The position numbers and the translations under genes are program-made. This document shows positions 9,018 to 18,079 of a DNA stretch of 64,000 nt, piece by piece. How positions within the stretch are numbered: position 1 is the first letter of the stretch; each line of letters begins with the position of its first letter. Source of the DNA: Streptomyces puniciscabiei (GTDB lineage Bacteria; Actinomycetota; Actinomycetes; Streptomycetales; Streptomycetaceae); the NCBI RefSeq assembly GCF_006715785.1, contig NZ_VFNX01000001.1:5932001-5996000 (forward strand), given 5' to 3'. The notes under the pieces are model-generated. The model was given only the letters and a program-made list of their open reading frames with translations, made no database searches and was not told the DNA's origin.

Positions 9018-9923
9018 GTGTCCACCATCGAGAACCAGGCTCCCGAGATCGGCACCGCGCGCGTGAAGCGTGGCATGGCCGAGCAGCTCAAGGGCGGCGT
9101 GATCATGGACGTCGTCACGCCGGAGCAGGCGAAGATCGCCGAGGACGCGGGCGCCGTCGCCGTCATGGCCCTGGAGCGGGTCCCGGCCGACATCCGCAAG
9201 GACGGCGGTGTCGCCCGTATGTCCGACCCGGACATGATCGAGGGCATCATCAACGCCGTCTCGATCCCGGTCATGGCCAAGTCCCGCATCGGCCACTTCG
9301 TCGAGGCCCAGGTGCTGCAGTCCCTCGGCGTCGACTACATCGACGAGTCCGAGGTCCTCACCCCGGCCGACGAGGTCAACCACTCCGACAAGTGGGCCTT
9401 CACCACCCCGTTCGTGTGTGGTGCCACCAACCTGGGCGAGGCCCTGCGCCGCATCGCCGAGGGCGCCGCGATGATCCGCTCCAAGGGCGAGGCCGGCACG
9501 GGCAACGTGGTCGAGGCGGTCCGCCACCTGCGCCAGATCAAGAACGAGATCGCCAAGCTGCGCGGCTTCGACAACCACGAGCTGTACGCCGCCGCCAAGG
9601 AGCTGCGCGCCCCGTACGAGCTGGTCAAGGAGGTCGCCGAGCTGGGCAAGCTCCCGGTGGTCCTCTTCTCCGCCGGCGGCGTCGCCACCCCGGCCGACGC
9701 GGCCCTGATGCGCCAGCTCGGCGCCGAGGGCGTGTTCGTCGGCTCGGGCATCTTCAAGTCCGGCGACCCGGCCAAGCGCGCCGCCGCCATCGTGAAGGCC
9801 ACCACCTTCTACGACGACCCGAAGATCATCGCGGACGCGTCGCGCAACCTCGGCGAGGCCATGGTCGGCATCAACTGCGACACCCTTCCCGAGACCGAGC
9901 GCTACGCGAACCGCGGCTGGTGA
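9018..9923 (+). CDS. pdxS: Pyridoxal 5'-phosphate synthase, lyase subunit PdxS
   Basis: 301 residues from GTG 9018, preceded by GAGGT. PdxS condenses ribose 5-phosphate, glyceraldehyde 3-phosphate and ammonia into PLP in the cytoplasm. The TIM-barrel sequence is almost invariant: Schiff-base lysine K88 in MAKSRIGHF and second lysine K156 in [10 protein letters not shown], with phosphate-binding glycines in FSAGGVATP. It would form a dodecamer supplied with ammonia by PdxT, encoded 36 bp downstream. Length and motifs are typical. Confidence 0.97.
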   Translation: MSTIENQAPEIGTARVKRGMAEQLKGGVIMDVVTPEQAKIAEDAGAVAVMALERVPADIRKDGGVARMSDPDMIEGIINAVSIPVMAKSRIGHFVEAQVLQSLGVDYIDESEVLTPADEVNHSDKWAFTTPFVCGATNLGEALRRIAEGAAMIRSKGEAGTGNVVEAVRHLRQIKNEIAKLRGFDNHELYAAAKELRAPYELVKEVAELGKLPVVLFSAGGVATPADAALMRQLGAEGVFVGSGIFKSGDPAKRAAAIVKATTFYDDPKIIADASRNLGEAMVGINCDTLPETERYANRGW

Positions 9924-9959
9924 TCCACCCCGGTAGACCCCAGAGGACTGCACGAACAG

Positions 9960-10556
9960 ATGACTGACGCACCCGTCATAGGCGTCCTGGCCCTCCAGGG
10001 CGACGTACGGGAGCACCTCATCGCCCTGGCCGCGGCCGACGCCGTGGCCAGGCCGGTGCGGCGCCCCGAGGAACTCGCCGAGGTCGACGGTCTCGTCCTG
10101 CCCGGCGGCGAGTCCACCACCATCTCCAAGCTGGCCATCCTCTTCGGCGTGATGGAGCCCCTTCGCGCGCGCGTGGCCGACGGAATGCCCGTCTACGGCA
10201 CCTGCGCGGGCATGATCATGCTCGCCGACAAGATCCTCGACCCGCGCTCGGGCCAGGAGACCATCGGCGGCATCGACATGATCGTGCGCCGCAACGCCTT
10301 CGGCCGGCAGAACGAGTCGTTCGAGGCCGCGGTCGACGTCAAGGGCGTCCCGGGCGATCCTGTGGAGGGCGTCTTCATCCGCGCCCCCTGGGTGGAGTCC
10401 GTCGGCGCCGGGGCCGAGGTGCTCGCCGAGCACGACGGTCACATCGTCGCCGTCCGTCAGGGCAACGCGCTCGCCACGTCGTTCCACCCGGAACTGACCG
10501 GCGACCACCGCGTGCACTCCCTGTTCGTCGACATGGTGCGCGCCAACCGAGCGTGA
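9960..10556 (+). CDS. pdxT: Pyridoxal 5'-phosphate synthase, glutaminase subunit PdxT
   Basis: 198 residues. A class I glutamine amidotransferase fold that hydrolyses glutamine and channels ammonia to PdxS. Visible marks are the GGEST oxyanion motif (49-53), nucleophile C82 in YGTCAGM, and the catalytic His-Glu pair in SFHPELT near the C-terminus. It follows pdxS by 36 bp with AGAGGA upstream of the ATG, so the two are co-transcribed. Confidence 0.96.
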   Translation: MTDAPVIGVLALQGDVREHLIALAAADAVARPVRRPEELAEVDGLVLPGGESTTISKLAILFGVMEPLRARVADGMPVYGTCAGMIMLADKILDPRSGQETIGGIDMIVRRNAFGRQNESFEAAVDVKGVPGDPVEGVFIRAPWVESVGAGAEVLAEHDGHIVAVRQGNALATSFHPELTGDHRVHSLFVDMVRANRA

Positions 10557-10616
10557 GAGTCCTTGTAGGATCTCTGACGTTCGTACAGAGATTGGTTACG
10601 CGAAGGAGACAGGCAG

Positions 10617-11369
10617 ATGTCCGGCCACTCTAAATGGGCCACGACGAAGCACAAGAAGGCCGTGATCGATGCCAAGCGCGGCAAGCTCTTCGCGAAGCTG
10701 ATCAAGAACATCGAGGTCGCGGCCCGCATGGGCGGTGCCGACCCGGACGGCAACCCGACGCTGTACGACGCCATCCAGAAGGCGAAGAAGCAGTCGGTCC
10801 CGAACAAGAACATCGACTCCGCGGTCAAGCGCGGCGCGGGCCTGGAGGCCGGCGGCGCCGACTACGAGACGATCATGTACGAGGGCTACGGCCCGAACGG
10901 CGTCGCGGTGCTCATCGAGTGCCTCACCGACAACCGCAACCGCGCCGCCTCCGACGTCCGCGTCGCCATGACCCGCAACGGCGGCTCGATGGCCGACCCG
11001 GGCTCGGTGTCGTACCTGTTCAACCGCAAGGGCGTCGTCATCGTCCCCAAGGGTGAGCTGACCGAGGACGACGTCCTCGGCGCCGTCCTGGACGCCGGTG
11101 CCGAGGAAGTCAACGACCTCGGCGAGAACTTCGAGGTCATCAGCGAGGCGACCGACCTGGTGGCGGTCCGCACCGCCCTCCAGGAGGCCGGCATCGACTA
11201 CGAGTCCGCCGAGGCCAACTTCGTCCCGACCATGCAGGTCGAGCTGGACGAGGAGGGCGCCAAGAAGATCTTCAAGCTGATCGACGCGCTCGAGGACAGC
11301 GACGACGTGCAGAACGTGTTCGCCAACTTCGACGTGAGCGACGAGATCATGGAGAAGGTCGACGCGTAA
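10617..11369 (+). CDS. YebC/TACO1 family protein
   Basis: 250 residues with the family start [14 protein letters not shown] and the three-domain YebC/TACO1 layout. The family was long annotated as transcriptional regulators; recent work links it to relief of ribosome stalling, notably at polyproline runs. GAAGGAG precedes the ATG. It lies 60 bp after pdxT and is closed by a strong hairpin at 11393-11430. The location next to ruvC is conserved widely and probably explains older ideas of a link to recombination; I infer no direct role there. Confidence 0.93.
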   Translation: MSGHSKWATTKHKKAVIDAKRGKLFAKLIKNIEVAARMGGADPDGNPTLYDAIQKAKKQSVPNKNIDSAVKRGAGLEAGGADYETIMYEGYGPNGVAVLIECLTDNRNRAASDVRVAMTRNGGSMADPGSVSYLFNRKGVVIVPKGELTEDDVLGAVLDAGAEEVNDLGENFEVISEATDLVAVRTALQEAGIDYESAEANFVPTMQVELDEEGAKKIFKLIDALEDSDDVQNVFANFDVSDEIMEKVDA

Positions 11370-11392
11370 CGCTCCGCGGGTTCAGCGGAATC

Positions 11393-11430
11393 ACGGCGGG
11401 CCGGTGGGACACGTACCACCGGCCCGCCGT
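11393..11430 (+). terminator. Terminator after the yebC gene
   Basis: A perfect 15-bp stem (11393-11407 with 11416-11430) and an 8-nt loop, 23 bp after the yebC stop. It ends 2 bp before the damage-type promoter of ruvC, so it insulates ruvCAB from read-through. Confidence 0.75.
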
Positions 11431-11432
11431 CA

Positions 11433-11455
11433 TTGTCAGTGGCACCCGATAGCCT
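11433..11455 (+). promoter_or_regulatory. RecA-NDp/PafBC-type promoter of ruvCAB
   Basis: TTGTCAGTG (11433-11441), 8-nt spacer, TAGCCT (11450-11455): an exact match to tTGTCRgtg-N8-TAnnnT. Transcription would start near 11462, leaving a leader of about 32 nt with a GGGAAGGGA ribosome-binding site before the GTG at 11494. Confidence 0.7.
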
Positions 11456-11493
11456 GCACAAACAGCTGAGCGAGTCGGGAAGGGAAGGGTTCG

Positions 11494-12033
11494 GTGCGGG
11501 TACTGGGGGTGGATCCGGGGCTGACCCGGTGTGGTGTCGGCGTCGTCGAGGGGGTCGCGGGCCGCCCGCTCACCATGCTCGGCGTCGGTGTCGTGCGCAC
11601 GCCCGTGGACGCCGACCTCAGCCACCGCCTCCTCGCCGTCGAGCAGGGCATCGAACAGTGGCTGGAGGAGCACCGGCCCGAGTTCGTCGCCGTCGAGCGC
11701 GTCTTCAGCCAGCACAACGTGCGCACGGTGATGGGCACCGCCCAGGCCAGCGCCGTGGCCATGCTGTGCGCCGCCCGTCGCGGCATCCCCGTCGCGCTGC
11801 ACACGCCGAGCGAGGTCAAGGCCGCCGTCACCGGCTCCGGACGCGCCGACAAGGCGCAGGTCGGTGCCATGGTCACCCGGCTGCTCCGGCTCTCCGCGCC
11901 ACCGAAGCCGGCCGACGCCGCCGACGCCCTCGCGCTCGCCATCTGCCACATCTGGCGCGCCCCCGCGCAGAACCGGCTCCAGCAGGCGGTGGCCCGCCAG
12001 ACAGTCCACGCAACGAAAGGCCGTACGGCATGA
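11494..12033 (+). CDS. ruvC: Holliday junction endonuclease RuvC
   Basis: 179 residues from GTG 11494. RuvC cuts Holliday junctions symmetrically on the RuvAB-DNA complex. The RNase H-like fold shows all four acidic metal ligands: D7 (GVDPG), E68 (AVERV), D141 and D144 (ADAADAL). First gene of ruvCAB; its stop overlaps the ruvA start by 4 bp. Control by a DNA-damage promoter is predicted from 11433-11455. Confidence 0.96.
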   Translation: MRVLGVDPGLTRCGVGVVEGVAGRPLTMLGVGVVRTPVDADLSHRLLAVEQGIEQWLEEHRPEFVAVERVFSQHNVRTVMGTAQASAVAMLCAARRGIPVALHTPSEVKAAVTGSGRADKAQVGAMVTRLLRLSAPPKPADAADALALAICHIWRAPAQNRLQQAVARQTVHATKGRTA

Positions 12034-12635
12034 TCGCCTTCGTCAGCGGCACGGTCGCCGCGCTCGCCCCGGACGCCGCGGTCGTCGAGGTAGGCGGGGT
12101 GGGCATGGCCGTCCAGTGCACGCCGAACACGCTGTCCACGCTCCGCATCGGCAAGCCGGCCAAGCTGCACACCTCCCTCGTCGTCCGTGAGGACTCGCTG
12201 ACCCTGTACGGCTTCGCCGACGACGACGAGCGCCAGGTCTTCGAGCTGCTGCAGACCGCGAGCGGTGTCGGCCCGCGCCTGGCCCAGGCCATGCTCGCCG
12301 TGCACACGCCGGACGCGCTGCGGCGCGCCGTCGCCACCGGTGACGAGAAGGCGCTCACCGCCGTCCCCGGCATCGGCAAGAAGGGCGCCCAGAAGCTGCT
12401 GCTGGAGCTGAAGGACCGGCTCGGCGAACCCCTCGGCGCGCCCGTGGTCGGCGCCCCGGTCAGCCAGGGCTGGCGGGACCAGCTGCACGCGGCCCTCATC
12501 GGCCTCGGCTACGCCACCCGCGAGGCCGACGAGGCCGTGGCCGCGGTGGCGCCCCAGGCCGAAGCCGCGGGCGGCACCCCGCAGGTCGGACAGCTGCTGA
12601 AGTCCGCTCTGCAGACCCTGAACCGCGCCCGCTGA
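12030..12635 (+). CDS. ruvA: Holliday junction-binding protein RuvA
   Basis: 201 residues from ATG 12030 (ATGA overlap with ruvC). It has an N-terminal OB-fold (MIAFVSGTV), a helix-hairpin-helix pair ([14 protein letters not shown] and [18 protein letters not shown]), and a C-terminal domain III that contacts RuvB. RuvA tetramers hold the junction square-planar and load RuvB. Size is normal. Confidence 0.96.
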   Translation: MIAFVSGTVAALAPDAAVVEVGGVGMAVQCTPNTLSTLRIGKPAKLHTSLVVREDSLTLYGFADDDERQVFELLQTASGVGPRLAQAMLAVHTPDALRRAVATGDEKALTAVPGIGKKGAQKLLLELKDRLGEPLGAPVVGAPVSQGWRDQLHAALIGLGYATREADEAVAAVAPQAEAAGGTPQVGQLLKSALQTLNRAR

Positions 12636-12660
12636 CCCCCTAGCCGAAGGCACACATCAC

Positions 12661-13755
12661 ATGAACTGGGACGACACGGCCGACACCCCCGCCCCCGAGC
12701 GGCTCGTCGGTGCGTCCGCCGACCGGGAGGACCAGGCGGTCGAGGCCGCCCTGCGCCCCAAGGACCTCGGCGAGTTCATCGGCCAGGAGAAGGTCCGCGA
12801 ACAGCTCGACCTCGTCCTGCGGGCCGCACGCGCGCGGGGCGCCACCGCCGACCACGTACTCCTGTCCGGCGCGCCCGGTCTCGGCAAGACCACCCTGTCG
12901 ATGATCATCGCGGCCGAGATGGGCGCCCCCATCCGGATCACCTCCGGCCCCGCCATCCAGCACGCCGGCGACCTCGCCGCGATCCTCTCCTCCCTCCAGG
13001 AGGGCGAGGTGCTCTTCCTCGACGAGATCCACCGCATGTCCCGGCCCGCCGAGGAGATGCTGTACATGGCGATGGAGGACTTCCGCGTCGACGTCATCGT
13101 CGGCAAGGGCCCCGGCGCCACCGCGATCCCGCTGGAGCTGCCGCCGTTCACCCTGGTCGGCGCCACCACGCGTGCGGGCCTGCTGCCGCCCCCGCTGCGC
13201 GACCGCTTCGGCTTCACCGCGCACATGGAGTTCTACGAGCCGCACGAGCTGGAGCGGGTCGTGCACCGCTCGGCGAGCCTGCTGGACGTGGAGATCGAGC
13301 CGGACGGCGCCGCCGAGATCGCCGGCCGCTCCCGGGGCACCCCCCGCATCGCCAACCGTCTGCTGCGCCGCGTCCGCGACTATGCGCAGGTCAAGGCGGA
13401 CGGCGTGATCACCCGTGAGATCGCCGCGGCGGCCCTGGCCGTCTACGAGGTCGACGCGCGCGGCCTCGACCGACTCGACCGCGCCGTCCTCCAGGCCCTG
13501 CTGAAGCTCTTCGGCGGCGGCCCGGTCGGCCTGTCCACGCTGGCCGTCGCGGTGGGGGAGGAGCGGGAGACCGTCGAGGAGGTCGCCGAACCGTTCCTCG
13601 TCCGGGAGGGCCTGCTGGCCCGCACGCCGCGCGGCCGGGTCGCCACCCCGGCCGCCTGGGCGCACCTCGGCCTGACCCCACCGCCCTCGGCGAGCGGGGC
13701 GACGACCGGGGGGACGACCGGGGGAAACGGACAACAGGACCTGTTCGGGACCTGA
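12661..13755 (+). CDS. ruvB: Holliday junction branch-migration helicase RuvB
   Basis: 364 residues. AAA+ motor with Walker [10 protein letters not shown] (70-78), Walker B FLDEIHRM (D121, E122), sensor 1 in VGATTRAG and arginine finger region RDRFGF, then a winged-helix domain for DNA. Two hexamers drive branch migration on the RuvA-bound junction. The gene starts 25 bp after ruvA in the same operon. The C-terminal tail after residue 340 is a short Gly/Thr-rich extension typical of Streptomyces. Confidence 0.97.
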   Translation: MNWDDTADTPAPERLVGASADREDQAVEAALRPKDLGEFIGQEKVREQLDLVLRAARARGATADHVLLSGAPGLGKTTLSMIIAAEMGAPIRITSGPAIQHAGDLAAILSSLQEGEVLFLDEIHRMSRPAEEMLYMAMEDFRVDVIVGKGPGATAIPLELPPFTLVGATTRAGLLPPPLRDRFGFTAHMEFYEPHELERVVHRSASLLDVEIEPDGAAEIAGRSRGTPRIANRLLRRVRDYAQVKADGVITREIAAAALAVYEVDARGLDRLDRAVLQALLKLFGGGPVGLSTLAVAVGEERETVEEVAEPFLVREGLLARTPRGRVATPAAWAHLGLTPPPSASGATTGGTTGGNGQQDLFGT

Positions 13756-13847
13756 CGGCGCGACGTCGTCTCCGGACGGCGAGGGCATTGGCCTCGGCAG
13801 GAACTCAGGTGCAATGCTGAGCGTTGTTCCATGCACGCGGACTCGCT

Positions 13848-13853
13848 TAGACT
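13848..13853 (+). promoter_or_regulatory. Probable -10 of the yajC-secDF transcript
   Basis: TAGACT fits TANNNT and is the same hexamer found before rpsD (31665). It lies 6 nt before an ATG at 13860 that is in frame with yajC, which raises the possibility of a leaderless, longer YajC; the conventional start is GTG 13944. Confidence 0.4.
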
Positions 13854-13943
13854 CCGCCGATGCCGCCTTCGCGGGCGGCGCCGACCCACACCCCCATCAA
13901 CAGGCCGCTCTCCGTCGCGGTCGCGCGAAGGAAACCCCGTCCC

Positions 13944-14447
13944 GTGAATGCCTTTACCCTTCTCCCCTTCATCGTGCTCATCGCGGCAATGTTCCTGATG
14001 ACGCGCTCGGCCAAGAAGAAGCAGCAGCAGGCCGCCACCATGCGGAACGAGATGCAGCCCGGCTCCGGTGTCCGCACGATCGGGGGAATGTACGCGACGG
14101 TCAAGGAGGTCAACGAGGACACGGTCCTCCTCGACGCCGGCCCGGGCGTCGAGCTCCTCTTCGCCAAGAACGCGATCGGTGCCGTCCTCACCGACGACGA
14201 GTACAACCGCATCGTCCACGGCATCGAGCACGACCTGAAGTCCGACGCCGACATCGTCCCGGACGACGCCTCCTCCCTCACCGAGAGCGACGAGTCCGAC
14301 TCGCCCGCTGCCGCCGCCTCCGACGACAAGGCCGTCGACCTCGGTAAGAAGGACGCCGACGAGGACGGCACCGACACGGCCGAGGCCGCCGAGGCCAAGG
14401 CGGACGACGAGCCGAAGAAGACCGACGGCGACTCCGACGCGAAGTAG
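13944..14447 (+). CDS. yajC: Preprotein translocase subunit YajC
   Basis: 167 residues from GTG 13944, which has GAAGGA upstream. One N-terminal TM helix (about 4-20) is followed by the short YajC domain (QPGSGVRTIGGMYATV) and a long acidic tail (about 110-167) rich in Asp, Glu and Ala. YajC associates with SecDF at the membrane. An in-frame ATG at 13860 would add 28 basic residues. The gene precedes secD as in many bacteria; the acidic tail makes it longer than the E. coli protein of about 110 residues. Confidence 0.92.
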   Translation: MNAFTLLPFIVLIAAMFLMTRSAKKKQQQAATMRNEMQPGSGVRTIGGMYATVKEVNEDTVLLDAGPGVELLFAKNAIGAVLTDDEYNRIVHGIEHDLKSDADIVPDDASSLTESDESDSPAAAASDDKAVDLGKKDADEDGTDTAEAAEAKADDEPKKTDGDSDAK

Positions 14448-14453
14448 TCACGC

Positions 14454-14500
14454 CCCGGTGGTGCGCTGCGCGGCACGATCACGCCCCGCGCACCACCGGG
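14454..14500 (+). terminator. Hairpin between yajC and secD
   Basis: A 12-bp perfect stem (14454-14465 with 14489-14500) with a 23-nt loop, followed by CGTCTGTTTC. It starts a few bases after the yajC stop and could partly terminate or stabilise the yajC message. Confidence 0.5.
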
Positions 14501-14588
14501 CGTCTGTTTCCCGCACGGAACAGCCCGACACCATGTCATGGCCGACCGCGCCGACCGCGTGGGGCGGCCCGAGAGGGAGTACGAGAAG

Positions 14589-16394
14589 GTGGCAGCACCC
14601 AAGAGGGGCCGGAGCGCGAGCGCCCAGAGCAAGCCAGGGCGCTCGCTGGCCCTCATCCTGATCGCCATCGTGGCGCTCACCGGAGGCATGTTCCTGTCCG
14701 GGAACAAGACTCCGCGTCTCGGCATCGACCTCGCCGGTGGCACGAGCATCACGCTCAAGGCGAAGGCCGACCAGGGGTCCGCGATCAACAAGGCCAACAT
14801 GGACACCGCGGTCGACATCATGAACCGCCGTGTCAACGGCCTCGGCGTCTCCGAGGCGGAGGTGCAGACCCAGGGGACCGACAACATCATCGTCAACATC
14901 CCCAAGGGCACCAACTCCAAGGAGGCCCAGCAGCAGGTCGGCACCACCGCCAAGCTGTACTTCCGCCCGGTCCTGGCCAGCGAGCCCAGCGCCGGCGCCA
15001 CGCAGACCCCGTCGCCGAGCGCGACCCCCAGCGGCGGCTCCTCGCCGAAGCCGGGCACGAGCCCCTCCACCAGTGCCTCCTCCAACCAGAAGGCGTCCTC
15101 GTCCTCCTCGGGCTCCCCGTCGCCCAAGGCCTCGGCGACCTCCCAGGGCCGTGCCGTCAGCGACGCGCTGAAGGCCGGCTCCACCCCCACGCCGAGCTCG
15201 TCCGCCTCCGGCAGCACCAAGCCGTCGGCCACCCCCTCGGCCACCCCCTCGGGCTCCTCCAGCGCCGCCACCGCCGCCGCCAAGCTCCAGGCGCAGTACG
15301 CCGCCCTGGACTGCACCAAGCCCGCCGAGCGGGCCAAGGTCGGAGGCGCCGCCAAGCCCGGCGAGCCCACCATCGCCTGCGGCCAGATCAGGAAGGTCTG
15401 GTACAAGTACATCCTCGGCCCGGTCGCCGTCGACGGCACCGAGGTGAAGAAGGCGCAGGCCGTCTTCGACACCCAGGGCGCCTCCGGCTGGCAGGTCCAG
15501 ATGACCTTCAGCAACAGCGGCGCCAAGAAGTTCGCCGACATCACCGGCGAGCTGGCGAAGAACCAGCAGCCGCAGAACGAGTTCGCCATCGTCCTGGACG
15601 GCGACGTCGTCTCCAGCCCGTACGTGCAGCAGGCCATCACCGGCGGCCAGGCGGAGATCTCCGGCAGCTTCACGCAGCAGGACGCCCAGAGCCTCGCCAA
15701 CATGCTGTCGTACGGCGCCCTGCCGCTCACCTTCCAGGAGCAGTCCGTCACCACCGTCACCGCCGCACTCGGCGGTGAGCAGCTGCACGCCGGTCTGCTC
15801 GCCGGCGCGATCGGTCTCGGCCTGGTCGTGATCTACCTGGTCGTCTACTACCGCGGCCTGTCGATCGTCGCCATGGCCTCGCTGGTGGTCTCCGCGATCC
15901 TGACCTATGTGATCATGTCGCTGCTCGGCCCGGCCATCGGCTTCGCGCTGAACCTGCCGGCCGTCTGCGGTGCCATCGTCGCCATCGGTATCACCGCCGA
16001 CTCGTTCATCGTGTACTTCGAACGCATCCGGGACGAGATCCGCGAGGGCCGCTCGCTGCGCCCCGCCGTCGAGCGGGCCTGGCCGCGCGCCCGGCGCACC
16101 GTCCTCGTCTCCGACTTCGTGTCGTTCCTGGCCGCCGCCGTCCTGTTCATCGTGACCGTCGGCAAGGTCCAGGGCTTCGCGTTCACGCTCGGCCTGACCA
16201 CCCTGCTCGACGTCGTCGTCGTCTTCCTGTTCACCAAGCCGCTGATGACGCTCCTCGCCCGCCGCAAGTTCTTCGCGAACGGGCACAAGTGGTCCGGCCT
16301 CGATCCGCAGAGCCTGGGTGCCAAGCCGCCGCTGCGCCGCACCCGCCGTCCCGCCGGTCCCGCCGCCGGCCCTGTCGACCCGAAGGAGGCCTGA
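14589..16394 (+). CDS. secD: Protein translocase subunit SecD
   Basis: 601 residues from GTG 14589 (AGGGAG and GAGAAG upstream); an in-frame ATG at 14538 adds 17 residues. SecD with SecF uses the proton gradient to finish export after SecYEG. One TM helix at about 19-37 precedes a large external domain with LGIDLAGGTSITL, and five C-terminal TM helices begin near 398. Residues about 133-228 are a Ser/Pro/Thr/Ala-rich low-complexity insert inside the external domain, absent from E. coli SecD. RND-type residues in the membrane part (GITADSFIVYFERIRDE) are intact. It is 3 bp from secF. Confidence 0.95.
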   Translation: MAAPKRGRSASAQSKPGRSLALILIAIVALTGGMFLSGNKTPRLGIDLAGGTSITLKAKADQGSAINKANMDTAVDIMNRRVNGLGVSEAEVQTQGTDNIIVNIPKGTNSKEAQQQVGTTAKLYFRPVLASEPSAGATQTPSPSATPSGGSSPKPGTSPSTSASSNQKASSSSSGSPSPKASATSQGRAVSDALKAGSTPTPSSSASGSTKPSATPSATPSGSSSAATAAAKLQAQYAALDCTKPAERAKVGGAAKPGEPTIACGQIRKVWYKYILGPVAVDGTEVKKAQAVFDTQGASGWQVQMTFSNSGAKKFADITGELAKNQQPQNEFAIVLDGDVVSSPYVQQAITGGQAEISGSFTQQDAQSLANMLSYGALPLTFQEQSVTTVTAALGGEQLHAGLLAGAIGLGLVVIYLVVYYRGLSIVAMASLVVSAILTYVIMSLLGPAIGFALNLPAVCGAIVAIGITADSFIVYFERIRDEIREGRSLRPAVERAWPRARRTVLVSDFVSFLAAAVLFIVTVGKVQGFAFTLGLTTLLDVVVVFLFTKPLMTLLARRKFFANGHKWSGLDPQSLGAKPPLRRTRRPAGPAAGPVDPKEA

Positions 16395-16397
16395 GCG

Positions 16398-17498
16398 ATG
16401 TCGAAACTCGGCAACCTCGGCGCTCGACTGCACCGCGGCGAGATCTCGTACGACTTCGTCGGCAAGCGCAAGATCTGGTACGGCGTCTCCATCCTGATCA
16501 CCATCACGGCCATCCTCGGCCTGGCGGTGCGCGGGCTGAACATGGGCATCGAGTTCAAGGGCGGCGCGGTCTTCACCACGCCGACCCACATGAGCACCTC
16601 GGTGACCCAGGCGGAGAACTACGCCAAGGACGCCTCAGGCCATGAGGCGATCGTGCAGAAGCTCGGCAACGGCAGCCTGCGCATCCAGATCGCCGGTATC
16701 GACACCGGCCAGTCCGACAAGATCAAGCAGGAGCTGGCCAAGGACCTGAACCTCAACCCCGAGAAGCTCGCCGCCGACCTGGTCGGACCGAGCTGGGGCC
16801 AGCAGATCGCCAACAAGGCCTGGGAGGGCCTGGCGATCTTCATGGTGCTCGTCGTGATCTACCTGGCCATCGCCTTCGAGTGGCGCATGGCCGTCGCGGC
16901 CCTGGTCGCGCTGATCCACGACATCACGATCACGACCGGTATCTACGCCCTGGTCGGTTTCGAGGTCACGCCCGGTACGGTCATCGGTCTGCTGACGATC
17001 CTCGGTTACTCGCTCTACGACACGGTCGTCGTCTTCGACAGCCTCAAGGAGCAGACGAAGGACATCACCAAGCAGACCCGCTGGACCTACAGCGACATCG
17101 CGAACCGCTCGATCAACGGCACGCTGGTCCGGTCGATCAACACCACGGTCGTCGCCCTGCTGCCGGTCGCCGGTCTGCTGTTCATCGGCGGTGGCTTCCT
17201 CGGCGCCGGCACGCTGAACGACATCTCGCTGTCGCTGTTCGTCGGCCTCGCGGCCGGTGCCTACTCGTCGATCTTCATCGCCACGCCGCTCGTCGCCGAC
17301 CTCAAGGAGCGCGAGCCGGCGATGAAGGCCCTCACCAAGCGGGTCCTGGCCAAGCGTGCCCAGGCCGCCGCCGAGGAGGACCTCGCCGCGGACCGCGCCG
17401 ACGACGACTCCGACGCGGCCCCCGCCGTCGTGGGCCCCCGCAACCAGCCCGCGTCCCGCAGCCGGGGCCGCGGCCGGCCTTCCGGGAAGCGCCGATGA
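16398..17498 (+). CDS. secF: Protein translocase subunit SecF
   Basis: 366 residues from ATG 16398 with AAGGAGG upstream. Six TM helices; the first is followed by the external LNMGIEFKGGAVF segment and the conserved membrane core GYSLYDTVVVFDSLKE is present. Partner of SecD. The last 45 residues are a charged Ala/Asp then Arg-rich cytoplasmic tail. The stop overlaps the apt start by 4 bp (ATGA), which couples a secretion gene to a purine-salvage gene; this odd pairing is conserved in streptomycetes. Confidence 0.95.
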   Translation: MSKLGNLGARLHRGEISYDFVGKRKIWYGVSILITITAILGLAVRGLNMGIEFKGGAVFTTPTHMSTSVTQAENYAKDASGHEAIVQKLGNGSLRIQIAGIDTGQSDKIKQELAKDLNLNPEKLAADLVGPSWGQQIANKAWEGLAIFMVLVVIYLAIAFEWRMAVAALVALIHDITITTGIYALVGFEVTPGTVIGLLTILGYSLYDTVVVFDSLKEQTKDITKQTRWTYSDIANRSINGTLVRSINTTVVALLPVAGLLFIGGGFLGAGTLNDISLSLFVGLAAGAYSSIFIATPLVADLKEREPAMKALTKRVLAKRAQAAAEEDLAADRADDDSDAAPAVVGPRNQPASRSRGRGRPSGKRR

Positions 17499-18034
17499 CC
17501 GAGATCAGGGAACTGCTGCTCAGCCGCATCCGGGACGTCGCCGACTACCCGGAGCCGGGCGTGATGTTCAAGGACATCACCCCGCTCCTGGCGGACCCGG
17601 CGGCCTTCACCGCCCTCACCGACGCACTGGCCGAGACCGCCGCGAACTCCGGCGCGACCAAGATCGTCGGTCTGGAGGCCCGGGGCTTCATCCTCGGCGC
17701 CCCGGTCGCCGTCCGCGCGGGCCTCGGCTTCATCCCGGTCCGCAAGGCGGGCAAGCTGCCCGGAGCGACACTGCGCCAGGCGTACGACCTGGAGTACGGC
17801 TCGGCCGAGATCGAGGTGCACGCGGAGGACCTGACCTCCGGCGACCGCGTCCTGATCGTCGACGACGTCCTCGCCACAGGCGGTACGGCCGAGGCCGCGA
17901 TCCACCTCATCCAGCGCGCCGGTGCCGAGGTCGCGGGCCTGGCGGTGCTGATGGAACTCGGTTTCCTGGGCGGCCGCGCCCGTCTGGAGCCTGCCCTGGG
18001 CGGGGCCCCGCTGGAGGCACTCCTCCAGGTCTGA
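17495..18034 (+). CDS. apt: Adenine phosphoribosyltransferase
   Basis: 179 residues. Converts adenine and PRPP to AMP and pyrophosphate in the cytoplasm. The PRPP-binding loop IVDDVLATGGT is at 121-131; the flexible-loop region RKAGKLPG (83-90) and GLEARGF (59-65) are also typical. It overlaps secF by 4 bp and is closed by a hairpin at 18049. In Streptomyces, apt is known to lie upstream of relA, and read-through from apt may add to relA expression. Confidence 0.95.
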   Translation: MTEIRELLLSRIRDVADYPEPGVMFKDITPLLADPAAFTALTDALAETAANSGATKIVGLEARGFILGAPVAVRAGLGFIPVRKAGKLPGATLRQAYDLEYGSAEIEVHAEDLTSGDRVLIVDDVLATGGTAEAAIHLIQRAGAEVAGLAVLMELGFLGGRARLEPALGGAPLEALLQV

Positions 18035-18048
18035 CCGAACCGCTGCAC

Positions 18049-18079
18049 GAGCGGCCTGCGACCTCACCGCAGGCCGCTC
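18049..18079 (+). terminator. Terminator after apt
   Basis: A perfect 12-bp stem (18049-18060 with 18068-18079) and a 7-nt loop, 14 bp after the apt stop, followed by CGCGTTTCCC. Confidence 0.7.

Noticed and set aside
7160..9289. Long minus-strand frame encoding Pro/Arg/Gln strings through the repeat tract
   Set aside because: Its composition follows from the repeat, other frames are open as well, and it overlaps pdxS and the gene at 8360.
10925..10933. CACCGACAA (reverse of TTGTCGGTG) inside the yebC gene
   Set aside because: No correctly placed -10 on the minus strand and no minus-strand gene there.
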